Notes: generated by a model from the letters alone, not told the origin. 64,000 nucleotides of DNA from Rhodococcoides kroppenstedtii (GCF_900111805.1 NZ_FOJN01000010.1:1-64000), one strand, 5' to 3'; shown: positions 8,524 to 18,289, counted from the stretch's first letter. Numbers and translations: made by a program.

Positions 8524-10092
8524 GCTGACGATGATCGTGCGGGTGTGCCAGCCGGTGGACCCGCCCGGAATCGGCGGCGTGCGCTCCTCGGTCTGCGTCT
8601 CGCCGGTCCGGTCCGTCGCGCGGACCTGGACGTTGTGGTTGCCGGCCGTCGCGTCCCAGTCCCAGTACCACTGACGCCAGGTGTCCACCGAGTACTCCTC
8701 GGCGAGGGTTGCCTCCTGCCACGGCCCGTCGTCCACCCTGACCTCGACGCGGTCGATGCCGACGTGCTGGTGCCACGCCGTTCCGGCGATACGGACCCGG
8801 CCGGGCGACACCGGCGCGAATGCGGCCGGCACGTCGATGCGCGACGCGGTCTTGATCGGTCCGCGTTCACCCCAGCCGCGCTCGGTCCAGTACGCCTGCG
8901 CCTGGTCGAACCGAGTCAGCTCCCAGTCGACGACCCACTTCGTGGCGGAGACGTAGCCGTAGAGGCCGGGCACCACCTGACGCACCGGGTAGCCGTGCTC
9001 GAGGGGGAGCGGTTGCCCGTTCATCGACACCGCCAGCATGGCGTCGCGGCCGTCCCGAAGGGCCTCGACGGGGGTGCCGATGGTCATGCCGTCGATGGAG
9101 GTCGAGAGCAGCATGTCCGCATCGGCCTGCACGCCGGCCTCGTCGAGGATGTCCGCGATCGGGAACCCGACCCAGGTCGCGTTGCCGGCCAGCGGCCCTC
9201 CGACCTCGTTGGAGACGCAGGTCAAGGTGATGACGCGCTCGATCGGCGTCCGTGCCATGAGGTCGTCCCACGACAGGGTGATCTCGCGGTCGACCATTCC
9301 GTGGATGCGGAGCTGCCATTCCTCGGTGGTCAGCTGCGGTACCTGCAGAGCCGTGTCGATGCGGTAGAACGTGTCGTTCGCGGTGACGAACGAGGTAGCT
9401 CCGTCGACACCGATGTCGGTTCCCGCCGGAATGGCGGGGGCGGCATTGCCGGCGGGCACCGTCGGAATGCGGAAATTGCGCATGTCGTCCGCGAGTCCGG
9501 CGGCCCGCTCGCCGACGTAGCGTCCGACGGCGCCGGCGGCCACGGCCACCGCGGCGGCGGCGCCCGCGAGGACGAGGAACTTTCGGCGCGGCATCGCACC
9601 GTCCCGCTCACCGGGCGGCGGGACGAGAGCGCGGGTCAACAGGCGGAGCAGAACGATGCCGACGATCACGCCGACGACGGTGGGGATCACGTCGACCGTG
9701 TCGGCCGTGGGTCGCTGGGTCACCGCGAACACACCCACCGCGCCGAGCACGGCGAGAATCACGGACCCGATCGGCCGGGACGGCCGCTCGAGAAGACCGG
9801 CGACGGCCGAGATCAGCACGATCAGCACGCTCATGCCGACGAAGAGCGCGACCTTGTCGTTGGTGCCGAAGGTGTCGATGGCGAACTCGCGCGCCCACGC
9901 GGGCGTGCGGTCCACGGTGGTCGACCCGACGGCGAGGAACGGCGACGACGACGGGGAGAAGAACAGCGACAGCACTTCGCCCACCGCCAGTACCAATCCG
10001 GCGGAGATCACGCCCGCGAGCATCCGGGAGAACGGGTGGATGCGGGTGCGGGCGTCGTCCGGCGGGGTGTCGACGGTGGGCGAGGTGGTCAT
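8521..10092 (-). CDS. Membrane-anchored molybdopterin-dependent oxidoreductase (sulfite oxidase family)
   Basis: A 523-residue protein. About five hydrophobic segments fill residues 22-200 (for example MLAGVISAGLVLAVGEVLSL and KVALFVGMSVLIVLISAVAG); the last could serve as an anchor after AMPRRKF. The catalytic part is of the sulfite-oxidase/YedY type, with the Mo-coordinating cysteine at Cys292 in LTCVSNEVGG and PLEHGYPVRQVVPG further on. A C-terminal dimerisation domain ends in TRTIIVS. It would catalyse an extracytoplasmic oxo-transfer; substrate and electron acceptor are unknown. No molybdenum cofactor genes are nearby. Confidence 0.8.
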   Translation of the reverse strand: MTTSPTVDTPPDDARTRIHPFSRMLAGVISAGLVLAVGEVLSLFFSPSSSPFLAVGSTTVDRTPAWAREFAIDTFGTNDKVALFVGMSVLIVLISAVAGLLERPSRPIGSVILAVLGAVGVFAVTQRPTADTVDVIPTVVGVIVGIVLLRLLTRALVPPPGERDGAMPRRKFLVLAGAAAAVAVAAGAVGRYVGERAAGLADDMRNFRIPTVPAGNAAPAIPAGTDIGVDGATSFVTANDTFYRIDTALQVPQLTTEEWQLRIHGMVDREITLSWDDLMARTPIERVITLTCVSNEVGGPLAGNATWVGFPIADILDEAGVQADADMLLSTSIDGMTIGTPVEALRDGRDAMLAVSMNGQPLPLEHGYPVRQVVPGLYGYVSATKWVVDWELTRFDQAQAYWTERGWGERGPIKTASRIDVPAAFAPVSPGRVRIAGTAWHQHVGIDRVEVRVDDGPWQEATLAEEYSVDTWRQWYWDWDATAGNHNVQVRATDRTGETQTEERTPPIPGGSTGWHTRTIIVS

Positions 10093-10100
10093 GTGCGGTA

Positions 10101-10137
10101 TTCGAGGCCGTTCCTCGAACGGCTTGCCGGAACGGCC
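10101..10137. terminator. Overlapping inverted repeats between the FadD15-type gene and the molybdoenzyme gene
   Basis: GGCCGTTCC (10106-10114) pairs perfectly with GGAACGGCC (10129-10137) across a 14 nt loop. The same left region can instead form TTCGAGG (10101-10107) with CCTCGAA (10113-10119). The two hairpins are mutually exclusive. They sit between the stop of the ligase gene and the start of the molybdoenzyme gene on the minus strand, so they may be a terminator or an attenuator-like switch. No U-tract is visible. Confidence 0.45.
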
Positions 10138-10154
10138 CCGAATGTCCGGTCCGC

Positions 10155-11942
10155 TCAGCCGTAGATTTCGGAGACCTCCTTGGCGTGCGACTCGAGAATG
10201 ACGTTGCGCTTGAGCTTCATCGTCGGGGTGAGTTCACCGGATTCGATGGTGAAGTCGCCGGGCAGAATCGTGTACTTCTTGATCTGCTCGGCGTTGGACA
10301 CCTTCGAATTGGCCGACGCGACCGCCGCGTCGATCTCCGCGACCAGATCGCTGTTGGTGGTCAGCTCGGAGGCCTGGGTGTCCTTGTCCAGCCCGTGACG
10401 CTCGAGCCAGCCCGGCAGTGCTTCCGGGTCCAGCGTGATCAGCGCACCGATGAACGGCTTGGCGTCGCCGACCACGAGGCACTGGCTCACCAGCGGGTGC
10501 GAGCGGATGGCGTCCTCGAGACCGGCGGGGGCGACGTTCTTGCCGCCGGCGGTCACGATGATCTCCTTCTTGCGACCGGTGATCGACAGGAAGCCCTCGT
10601 CGTCCAGCGAGCCGATGTCGCCGGTGTGGAACCAGCCGTCGCGGATGGACTCCTCGGTGGCCTTGTCGTTGTGCCAGTACCCGGAGAAGACCACCGGCCC
10701 CTTGACCAGCACCTCGCCGTCCTCCGCGATCTTGACGGCATGGCCCTCGAGGGGGCGACCCACCGAACCGATGCGCTGCTTGTCGGTGGTGTTGACCGTG
10801 ACGGCCGCACTGGTCTCGGTGAGCCCGTAGCCCTCGCGGACCGGGACGCCGATGCCGCGGAAGAAGTGTCCGAGCCGGGCACCGAGCGGACCGCCGCCGG
10901 ACAGCGCGCTCTGGCACCGGCCGCCGAGGGCCGCGCGCAGCTTGGAGTAGACCAGCTTGTCGAACAGTGCGTGCTTGAGCTTGAGCCCCAACCCGGCGCC
11001 GCCGGCGTCCTGCGCCTTGCTCCACTCGATGGCGACCTCGGCCGCCTGGTCGAAGATCTTGCCCTTGCCGCCGTCGTGTGCCTTCTGCTTGGCCGAGTTG
11101 TAGACCTTCTCGAACACGCGGGGCACCGAGAGGATGAAGTCCGGCTGGAACTCCGCGAACTGCTCGACCAGCGTCGTCGTGTCCGAGGTGTGGGCGACGG
11201 TCACCTTGGCCTCGAAGGCGCCGAAGGACACTGCGCGGGCGAACACGTGCGCCATCGGCAGGAAGAGCAGCGTGCGCTTGCCCTCGGTCATCTGGTCGTG
11301 CAGAGCCACCTGCGTCGCCGAGGTCTCGGCGTAGAAGTTGCCGTGGGTCAGCTGCACACCCTTCGGGCGACCCGTGGTCCCCGAGGTGTAGATGAGCGTC
11401 GCCGCAGAGGAGGCGGTGACCTGCCTGCGTCGAGCGTGCAGATCCTCGTCGGAGACCGACCGGCCGCGGGTGACCAGCTCGTCGACCGCGCCGCCGTCGA
11501 TCACCAACGTCTCGCGGAGCGCCTCCGCCTTCTCGGTGACCTCCTTCACCCGCTCGCGGTGGTCGTTGGTCTCGACGATGAGCAGCTTCGTCGCCGAGTC
11601 CTCGAGAATCCACGACGCCTGGTCGGCGGCCGAGGTCTCGTAGATGGACACGGTGCAGGCACCGGCGGTCCAGATCGCGTAGTCGAGGACGACCCACTCG
11701 TACCGGGTCGCGGAGAGGATGGCGACGCGGTCGCCGAACTCGATGCCGGAGGCCATGAGGCCCTTCGCGGCGGCGGCGACCTCCTCCGCGAACTGCTTCG
11801 CGGTGACGTCGACGAACGCGGACCCGCTCCGACGCTGGAAGGGAACCCAGCTCGGGGTGTCCTGCGCGTACGTGAAGACGCTGTCCGCCATGGAGACGTC
11901 GTCGGGAACTTGGTAGGACGCGGGGACGGAGTATTCGCGCAC
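10155..11942 (-). CDS. fadD15: Long-chain fatty-acid-CoA ligase, FadD15 type
   Basis: Activates long-chain fatty acids to acyl-CoA through an acyl-adenylate, in the cytoplasm or at the membrane. The 595-residue protein has the ATP-binding P-loop YTSGTTGRPKG near 185-195, YGLTETSA, and the adenylation motif GWFHTGDIGSLDDEGFL followed by TGRKKEII. A C-terminal lid includes TPTMKLKR. The length and the N-terminal VFTYAQDTPSWVPFQRR segment fit the long FadD15/bacterial ACSL group. The ATG at 11942 is the only good start. It is divergent from the RNA helicase gene across 182 bp. Confidence 0.88.
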   Translation of the reverse strand: MREYSVPASYQVPDDVSMADSVFTYAQDTPSWVPFQRRSGSAFVDVTAKQFAEEVAAAAKGLMASGIEFGDRVAILSATRYEWVVLDYAIWTAGACTVSIYETSAADQASWILEDSATKLLIVETNDHRERVKEVTEKAEALRETLVIDGGAVDELVTRGRSVSDEDLHARRRQVTASSAATLIYTSGTTGRPKGVQLTHGNFYAETSATQVALHDQMTEGKRTLLFLPMAHVFARAVSFGAFEAKVTVAHTSDTTTLVEQFAEFQPDFILSVPRVFEKVYNSAKQKAHDGGKGKIFDQAAEVAIEWSKAQDAGGAGLGLKLKHALFDKLVYSKLRAALGGRCQSALSGGGPLGARLGHFFRGIGVPVREGYGLTETSAAVTVNTTDKQRIGSVGRPLEGHAVKIAEDGEVLVKGPVVFSGYWHNDKATEESIRDGWFHTGDIGSLDDEGFLSITGRKKEIIVTAGGKNVAPAGLEDAIRSHPLVSQCLVVGDAKPFIGALITLDPEALPGWLERHGLDKDTQASELTTNSDLVAEIDAAVASANSKVSNAEQIKKYTILPGDFTIESGELTPTMKLKRNVILESHAKEVSEIYG

Positions 11943-12109
11943 GGTCGTGATTACCTTCCAGTAGCACCAGATGTGCTGTGTATTGGATCACAGTTCGGGC
12001 CGAAGCGGGCGGTCTCCCCGGTATCCCGTTTGTCCGAATCGAACCACCGCGCGAGGCGTGCCCCGGGCCGGGGGCGCGTCGGGTGGGAACCGTGGGGCCC
12101 GATCGGGAC

Positions 12110-12115
12110 TAGACT
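12110..12115 (+). promoter_or_regulatory. -10-like box for the DEAD-box helicase gene
   Basis: TAGACT lies 9 nt before the ATG at 12125, which fits a leaderless or very short leader transcript. It favours that ATG over the in-frame GTG at 12119, which is only 3 nt from the box. No convincing -35 sequence is visible. Confidence 0.4.
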
Positions 12116-12124
12116 CTGGTGCAC

Positions 12125-13885
12125 ATGAGCACTTCCGACGGTGAATCCACCGGCGATCGCCCGGCGTCGACCGCGTCCGAGCCCACCCCCGAGCCCGACC
12201 ACGAGGCACCCCGCGACGCGGCCCCCGAGCAGACCTTCGCCGATCTCGGCATCGACGATCGCGTCCTCGCGGCGCTCCGCGATGTGGGGTACGAGTCCCC
12301 GTCGCCCATTCAGGCGGCCACCATTCCGCCGTTGATGGCGGGCAAGGACGTCGTCGGACTCGCGCAGACGGGCACGGGCAAGACGGCGGCGTTCGCCGTT
12401 CCCATCCTCTCGCGTCTCGACGTCGCCAACCGCGTTCCGCAGGCGTTGGTCCTCGCCCCCACGCGTGAGCTCGCGCTGCAGGTGGCCGAGGCGTTCGGCA
12501 AGTACGCCGCCAAAATCCCGGGCCTGCACATCCTGCCGATCTACGGCGGCCAGGCGTACGGCGTGCAGTTGTCCGGTCTGCGGCGCGGTGCGCAGATCAT
12601 CGTCGGCACCCCCGGCCGGGTCATCGACCACCTGGAGAAGGGCGCACTGGACCTCTCGCACCTCGAGTACCTGGTGCTCGACGAGGCCGACGAGATGCTC
12701 AAGATGGGCTTCCAGGAGGACGTCGAGCGCATCCTCGCCGACACTCCGGAGTACAAGCAGGTCGCGCTGTTCTCGGCCACCATGCCGGGCTCGATCCGCA
12801 AGATGAGCAAGCAGTACATGCACGACCCGGTCGAGATCACGGTGAAGACGGCGACGTCCACCGCGCCGAACATCACGCAGCGGTACGTACAGGTCGCGCA
12901 CCAGCGCAAGCTCGACGCCCTCACCCGCATCTTCGAGGTCGAGGACTTCGAGGCGATGATCATCTTCGTCCGCACCAAGCAGGCCACCGAGGACCTCGCC
13001 GAGAAGCTGCGGGCCCGGGGCTACTCGGCGGCCGCCATCAACGGCGACATCGTGCAGGCGCAACGCGAGCGGACCATCGGCCAGCTCAAGAGCGGCGCCC
13101 TCGACGTCCTCGTCGCCACCGACGTCGCCGCGCGCGGACTCGACGTCGACCGCATCTCGCACGTCGTCAACTACGACATTCCGCACGACACCGAGTCCTA
13201 CGTCCACCGCATCGGCCGCACCGGTCGCGCCGGCCGCACCGGCCAGGCGCTGCTCTTCGTCGCGCCGCGCGAGCGCCATCTGCTCCGGGCGATCGAGAAG
13301 GCCACGCGCCAGCCGATCACCGAGATGCAGCTGCCGAGCGTCGACGACGTCAACGCTCAGCGCGTCGCCAAGTTCGCCGATTCGATCACCACGTCGCTCC
13401 AGTCGCCGTCGCTGCACCTGTTCCGTCGCCTCATCGAGGACTACGAACGTGAGCACGACGTGCCGCTGGCCGACATCGCCGCGGCGCTGGCCACCCAGTC
13501 GCGGGACGGCGAGGCGTTCCTCATGGCGCCCGAGCCTCCCCCGGCGCCGCGGGAGAAGCGCGAACGGCCCGAGCGGACGTTCGACGACCGGAACGCGCCG
13601 CCCGTGCGCAAGTCGCGTCGAACCGATCAGGACATGGCGGTCTACCGCATCAGCGTCGGAAAGCGGCACAAGGTGGTGCCGGGCGCGATCGTCGGCGCCA
13701 TCGCCAACGAGGGCGGTCTGCGCCGCAGCGACTTCGGGCACATCAGCATCCGCCCCGACCACAGCCTGGTCGAACTGCCCGCCGACCTGGCGGACGAAAC
13801 GCTGGAAGCGTTGCGCCGCACCAGGATCAGTGGGCAGTTGATTCAGCTGCAGCGGGATTCGGGACCGCCCCGCGGCCGCCGCTGA
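12125..13885 (+). CDS. deaD: DEAD-box ATP-dependent RNA helicase
   Basis: Unwinds structured RNA, as in cold adaptation and ribosome assembly. The 586-residue protein has an acidic N-terminal tail to about 35, a Q motif with PSPIQAATIP, Walker A AQTGTGKT near 80, PTRELALQ, DEAD near 187, SAT near 218, ARGLD near 337 and HRIGRTGRAGR near 361. The C-terminal segment from about 500 (VYRISVGKRHKVVPGAIVGAI to LIQLQRD) is a DbpA-type RNA-binding domain, which targets such helicases to 23S rRNA or other structured RNA. The start is uncertain by two codons. The gene end is duplicated downstream. Confidence 0.9.
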   Translation: MSTSDGESTGDRPASTASEPTPEPDHEAPRDAAPEQTFADLGIDDRVLAALRDVGYESPSPIQAATIPPLMAGKDVVGLAQTGTGKTAAFAVPILSRLDVANRVPQALVLAPTRELALQVAEAFGKYAAKIPGLHILPIYGGQAYGVQLSGLRRGAQIIVGTPGRVIDHLEKGALDLSHLEYLVLDEADEMLKMGFQEDVERILADTPEYKQVALFSATMPGSIRKMSKQYMHDPVEITVKTATSTAPNITQRYVQVAHQRKLDALTRIFEVEDFEAMIIFVRTKQATEDLAEKLRARGYSAAAINGDIVQAQRERTIGQLKSGALDVLVATDVAARGLDVDRISHVVNYDIPHDTESYVHRIGRTGRAGRTGQALLFVAPRERHLLRAIEKATRQPITEMQLPSVDDVNAQRVAKFADSITTSLQSPSLHLFRRLIEDYEREHDVPLADIAAALATQSRDGEAFLMAPEPPPAPREKRERPERTFDDRNAPPVRKSRRTDQDMAVYRISVGKRHKVVPGAIVGAIANEGGLRRSDFGHISIRPDHSLVELPADLADETLEALRRTRISGQLIQLQRDSGPPRGRR

Positions 13886-13914
13886 GTCGAGGCGACGGCC
13901 GCCGCTGACTCAGC
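13873..13914. repeat. Duplicated gene end forming an inverted repeat between convergent genes
   Basis: CGGCCGCCGCTGAGTC (13873-13888), which carries the helicase stop codon, recurs with one change 23 bp later (13896-13911). The altered copy makes GACTCAGC (13907-13914), the exact reverse complement of GCTGAGTC (13881-13888). The duplication therefore builds a stem between the convergent helicase and transporter genes that could end transcription from both sides. Confidence 0.65.
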
Positions 13915-15307
13915 GCGCGGTCGGGTGGGCCTCCGTGTCCACCCCCGGGACGGCGCGGCCGCGCAGCGACGCGCCCGCCGTCTCGGCGACGAACAGCAGG
14001 GCGATCAGGCCGACGACGCACGCGCCCATCATGTAGAACGCGGGCACCAGGTCGTTGCCCGTGCGTTCGACCAACCATTCGTTGGCGGCGGGTGCGGTGC
14101 CACCGAAGAGCGACGTCGACACGTTGTAGGCGATGGCGAAGCCGGCGAACCGCACGTGGGTGGGGAACATCGCCGGGAACGTCGCGGAGATGGTCGACAG
14201 CTGCAGCACGTACAGCAGCCCCAGCACGGTGAACGCGACGATCGCCCAGGCGAAGTTCACCGCCATCAGCAGGTACATCGGAATGGCGAAGACGAACAGG
14301 CCGACCATCGAGACCAGCCAGAGGGGCTTGCGGCCGACCTTGTCGGAGAGCGACCCGGCGAACGGAATCACGGCCATCATGGCGAGCTGACCGATCACCA
14401 CCAGGAACAGCGACGATGTGCTGGTCAGCCCGATGCGCTGTTCGAGATAGGTCGGCATGTAGCTGAGCAGGGTGTAGTTGCAGACGTTGAGCGCGACCAC
14501 CAGACCCATCAGGGTGAGGATCGGTCGCCAGTACTGCGCGATCAGCTCGCGGAACTGCGTGCGGGTCTCGTGCGCGACCTCGTTCGACTGCTCGAGCTCG
14601 CGGAACACCGGGGTGTCCTCGAGCTTGGAGCGCATGTAGAGGCCGATCAGGGCCAGCGGGCCGGCGACGAAGAACGGGAGCCGCCAGCCCCACGTGTCCA
14701 TGAACGCGTCGGTCGACGTGAGATCGACGGCCAGCACCACGAGGGCACCCAGCGAGAAGCCGCCGAGCGTGCCGAATTCGAGAAAGCTGCCGAAGAATCC
14801 GCGCTTGCGGTCGGGGGAGTACTCGGCCATGAACGTCGCCGCGCCGCCGTACTCGCCGCCGGTGGAGAAGCCCTGGATCATGCGCAGGAGCACCAGCAGC
14901 ACGGGCGCCCAGAATCCGATCGAGTCGTAGCTCGGGATCACGCCGATGAGGAACGTGGCGGTGCCCATGAGCACGATCGTCAGGGCCAGGACGTGCTTGC
15001 GGCCGAGGCGGTCGCCCAGCGGGCCCCACACGAGGCCGCCGAGCGGACGCACGAGGAACGAGATCGCGAAGATGCCGAGGGTGAAGAGGGTGGCGGACTC
15101 GAGGTCGTCCGGGAAGAACGCCCGCGAAATGTACGTGGCGGTGTAGGCGTAGACGCCGTAGTCGAACCACTCGGTGGCGTTGCCCATCGCCGAGGCGCCG
15201 ATCGCGCGGCGCAGGACACCGTCCGGTGGGTCGTGAGGAGTGCTCGGGTCGGCGGTGCCGCCCGGTCGGTCGGGACTTCGGTCTGGGGTCGTATCCGGGG
15301 AAGTCAC
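13910..15307 (-). CDS. MFS transporter of the metabolite:H+ symporter family (ProP/ShiA-like)
   Basis: Integral membrane proton symporter of 465 residues with about twelve hydrophobic segments. Family signs are GNATEWFDYGVYAY at the start of the first membrane segment, the loop GPLGDRLGRKHVL, GFSTGGEYGGAATFMAEY in the middle, and a second loop SLSDKVGRKPLW. Relatives carry proline, glycine betaine, shikimate, alpha-ketoglutarate or citrate; the substrate here cannot be fixed. The N-terminal 30 residues are rich in Pro, Asp and Thr. It is convergent with the RNA helicase gene 25 bp away. Confidence 0.82.
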   Translation of the reverse strand: MTSPDTTPDRSPDRPGGTADPSTPHDPPDGVLRRAIGASAMGNATEWFDYGVYAYTATYISRAFFPDDLESATLFTLGIFAISFLVRPLGGLVWGPLGDRLGRKHVLALTIVLMGTATFLIGVIPSYDSIGFWAPVLLVLLRMIQGFSTGGEYGGAATFMAEYSPDRKRGFFGSFLEFGTLGGFSLGALVVLAVDLTSTDAFMDTWGWRLPFFVAGPLALIGLYMRSKLEDTPVFRELEQSNEVAHETRTQFRELIAQYWRPILTLMGLVVALNVCNYTLLSYMPTYLEQRIGLTSTSSLFLVVIGQLAMMAVIPFAGSLSDKVGRKPLWLVSMVGLFVFAIPMYLLMAVNFAWAIVAFTVLGLLYVLQLSTISATFPAMFPTHVRFAGFAIAYNVSTSLFGGTAPAANEWLVERTGNDLVPAFYMMGACVVGLIALLFVAETAGASLRGRAVPGVDTEAHPTAR

Positions 15308-15408
15308 CCACCGTGCCTACCCAACCGGGGTCGGAATCGTGGCATCGAGCGGGACGGCGATCGCCTTCGTTACGCCATCGTGACCCATGCGAACGACGGT
15401 CGACGCTC

Positions 15409-18282
15409 TCACCTGCAGCGCTGCAGAATGTCCTCGACGAGGTCCGACGTCCCGTCCCTGCCCTCCGCCGCGGCACGGGCGGTCGCCACCGCGGCGGCGG
15501 CCGTGTCGGCGGGGATCGACTCCGTCAGCTCGGCCACGTAGGGCCCGAGGTCGACCGGATCCATCGCCGCGGGCCAGTACCCGATGGACTCGCTCCGGAG
15601 GTCGACGACGGCGCGCAACGCCGCCGCGTCCTCGACGTGGCCGCGGCGGAACAGGGCGTAGGCGAGCGTCATGAGCCCGACCATCGTCGACGTCGTGTCC
15701 GCGGCCTCCTCGCACGCGTCGATCATGCGGACGAGGGACGCCACGGCGCGGTCGTCGTCGTGCTCGGCGAGCGAGACCTTGGCGTCCAGCCACAGCGCCG
15801 ATGCCTCGCACCAGCGGTAGCCCGACGTCGTGGCGACGCCGATCGCCCGTGCCAGGAAGTCGTGGGCCCGGTCCGCGTCACCGGCACGCAGCCACGCCGT
15901 GCCGGTGCTCATCAACGCCTCCGCCTCCGAGTACGGCGCCCCGAGCTCGCGGGCGAGCACGACGGCGTCGGCGGCATGGGTCAGCGCGGGCTCGACCAGT
16001 CCGGCCCCCGCCTCGAAATAGGCCAGCGCCACCAGGGCGTCGGACCGTGGCACGGGATCGCCCACGGTGGTCGGCTCGAGTTCCGCGAGTCGGCCGAAGG
16101 ATTCCATCAGCCCCGCGATGTCGCCGGCGAGATAGCGCGTGATAGTCAGCCCCGCGACCGCGCGCACGGTCACCGCGGCGGGTAGATCGCGGGCCTTCAT
16201 CGCCGGTTCCAGGTAGCGGAGGCCCTCCGCGACGTGCCCGCGCCGATACCAGAACCAGTACAGACCACCGGCGATGTGCAGGTGGGTCTCGAGGTCGTCC
16301 GCGCAGTACTCCAGTGCGGCACGAACGTTCGGCATCTCCCGGTCCAGGCGGTCCATCCACTGCGCCGCACGCGGGCCGCGCAGTTCCACGTACGCGGCGT
16401 CGGCGAGGTCGGTCACCCACTGCACGTGCCGACGCCGAACCCGCGCGGTGACGTCGTGGTCCCGCACAAACGCGGCGTAGCTGCGCAGGGTCTCGAGCAT
16501 GCGGTACCGACGCGGGTGCCCGCCGAGGGCCTTGACCAACGACTTCTCCACCAGCGGAGCGAGATCCAGGACCGCATCGCGCCGATCGACGACGGCCGTG
16601 ATCGCCTCCAGATCGAAGCCGCCCTCGAAGATGCCGAGCTCGGTGAACAGCAGCTTCTCGCCGTCGGTGAGAGAACGGTAGGACCACTCGACCGCCGCGG
16701 CCATCGTGGCGTGCCGCGGGGTCGCGCGCGAGCCGCCCCGCAACACCGCCAGCCGATCGTCGAGGTGATCGAGCAGCTGCTGCACCGACAACGTGCGTGC
16801 CTGTGCCGCAGCGAGTTCGATGGCCAGCGGCATGCCGTCGAGACCTTCGCAGAGGCGGGCCGCCGCGAGTCGATCGTCCTCGGTGGCCGGCGCGCCGCCG
16901 GTGGCGTCGGAGGCGCGTGCGAGGAACAGTTCCACCGCCGGTCCGTCGCCGGTGGTGGCCAGAGGTGGTGTCTCGTGGACGAATTCACCGGGCGTCCCCA
17001 GGCTGACGCGGCTGGTCGCCAGCACGGTCATGCCGGGGCACGATCGGAGGATCTCGGACACCAGGACGGCGACGGAATCCGCGACGTGCTCGCAGTTGTC
17101 CAGCACCAGCAGGGCACGGCGATCCGCGAGGACCGCGACCAACGCGTCGACGCCCCGGCCGCTCGTCACACCGAGCGCGGTGGCGACGGCGCCGGCCGGG
17201 TCCGCTCCGACGTCCGGTCCCGCCTCGTCGGCCGACCGCCCGGGGAGACCGGCGAGTTCCACGAACCACGGCCCGTCCGGATCGTCGCGACGGCCCGCGA
17301 CCTCGAGGGCGAGGCGGGTCTTGCCCATCCCACCCGGTCCGGTCAGCGTCACGGACCGGTGGTCGCGCAGGGCGTCGGCGACCGTCCGGACGTCGTCCTC
17401 CCGGCCGACGGTCGGGGTCAGCGGCACCGGAACCCGGCGGTGCCGACGTGCGGGGGAGGTCGTGACCGGCGTGGGCAGGACGGCCGCCACCCCGGCGTCG
17501 TCCTGTCGCAGCACCGCGTCCTGGAGGGCGACGAGGTCGGGTCCCGGGTCGGCGCCGAGTTCGTCGGCCAACGTGCGCCGCGCCGTGCGCAGCGCCGTGG
17601 AGGCGTCGCCCTGGCGTCCGGATCGGTAGAGCGCGGCCGCCAGCAGGACCCACCCGCGCTCGCGGAGCGGGTGCTCACGGGTGTGGGCTTCGGCCATCGC
17701 GACGGCGCGGGTGTGGTTGCCGAGCACCAGGGCCGCGGCGGCGCGGTCCTCGGTCGCGCCGTGCCGCAACGCGGTCAACCGGGCGATATCGGGTGCGGCG
17801 AACTCCCGATCGAGACAGTCCACGTAGGCCGGGCCGCGCCACAGGGCCAGTGCGTCGTCGAGCAACCGCGCCGCCGTCTCGGCCTCCCCGCGGCCGAGCG
17901 CAGTCCGGGCCTCGGCGGCCAGGGTCGCGAAGACGGCCGCGTCCAGGCCCCCGGGCGGCAGGCGCAGCGCGTACCCGGGCCCGTCCCGGACGAGGACGCG
18001 GGCGCCGAGCCCGCCTCGCGCGTTCGCCGGGTCGAGCGACTTGCGCAGCGACGAGATGTAGCCCTGCAGGGTGAGCAGGGCGGTGCGCGGAGCGCCGTCG
18101 CCCCAGACGTCCTCGATGAGCGCGTCGTCGGTCACCATGCGACCGTCGGCGACGGCGAGACGGGCGAGCACCGCGCGGGGGCGGGGACCACCGAGTGACA
18201 CCGGGGCGCCGTCGACCTCCGCGATGAGGGCGCCGAGCACCCGCACCACGACGGGGGGAGGACCGGACGGAACGGGCGCCAC
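15409..18282 (-). CDS. SARP-type regulator with BTAD, NB-ARC ATPase and TPR-like domains (AfsR-like)
   Basis: Large 957-residue transcriptional activator. The N-terminal winged-helix DNA-binding region (GPRPRAVLARLAV and GYISSLRKSLDP) is followed by a bacterial transcriptional activation domain to about 250. An AAA/NB-ARC-type ATPase has Walker A GPGGMGKT near 312, LLVLDNCEHV, and SCPGMTVLATSR. The C-terminal half is helical and TPR-like. Such proteins switch on secondary metabolism or stress genes. No biosynthetic cluster is in the window, so the target is unknown. The GTG at 18282 is preferred because TACTAT lies 7 nt upstream; an ATG at 18318 is the alternative. Confidence 0.78.
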   Translation of the reverse strand: MAPVPSGPPPVVVRVLGALIAEVDGAPVSLGGPRPRAVLARLAVADGRMVTDDALIEDVWGDGAPRTALLTLQGYISSLRKSLDPANARGGLGARVLVRDGPGYALRLPPGGLDAAVFATLAAEARTALGRGEAETAARLLDDALALWRGPAYVDCLDREFAAPDIARLTALRHGATEDRAAAALVLGNHTRAVAMAEAHTREHPLRERGWVLLAAALYRSGRQGDASTALRTARRTLADELGADPGPDLVALQDAVLRQDDAGVAAVLPTPVTTSPARRHRRVPVPLTPTVGREDDVRTVADALRDHRSVTLTGPGGMGKTRLALEVAGRRDDPDGPWFVELAGLPGRSADEAGPDVGADPAGAVATALGVTSGRGVDALVAVLADRRALLVLDNCEHVADSVAVLVSEILRSCPGMTVLATSRVSLGTPGEFVHETPPLATTGDGPAVELFLARASDATGGAPATEDDRLAAARLCEGLDGMPLAIELAAAQARTLSVQQLLDHLDDRLAVLRGGSRATPRHATMAAAVEWSYRSLTDGEKLLFTELGIFEGGFDLEAITAVVDRRDAVLDLAPLVEKSLVKALGGHPRRYRMLETLRSYAAFVRDHDVTARVRRRHVQWVTDLADAAYVELRGPRAAQWMDRLDREMPNVRAALEYCADDLETHLHIAGGLYWFWYRRGHVAEGLRYLEPAMKARDLPAAVTVRAVAGLTITRYLAGDIAGLMESFGRLAELEPTTVGDPVPRSDALVALAYFEAGAGLVEPALTHAADAVVLARELGAPYSEAEALMSTGTAWLRAGDADRAHDFLARAIGVATTSGYRWCEASALWLDAKVSLAEHDDDRAVASLVRMIDACEEAADTTSTMVGLMTLAYALFRRGHVEDAAALRAVVDLRSESIGYWPAAMDPVDLGPYVAELTESIPADTAAAAVATARAAAEGRDGTSDLVEDILQRCR

Positions 18283-18289
18283 GCCGGGA

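Noticed and set aside
10185-12128. Long open frame of 647 codons opposite fadD15
   Set aside because: It mirrors the codon pattern of the real gene, has no domain sense and runs antisense to a clear acyl-CoA ligase; typical of high-GC DNA.
11951-13762. Open frame of 603 codons opposite the DEAD-box helicase
   Set aside because: Antisense shadow; no recognisable motif, while the plus strand holds all helicase motifs.
16234-18198. Long open frame of 654 codons opposite the SARP regulator
   Set aside because: Composition is Arg/Gly/His-rich with no motif; the minus-strand protein has full domain logic.
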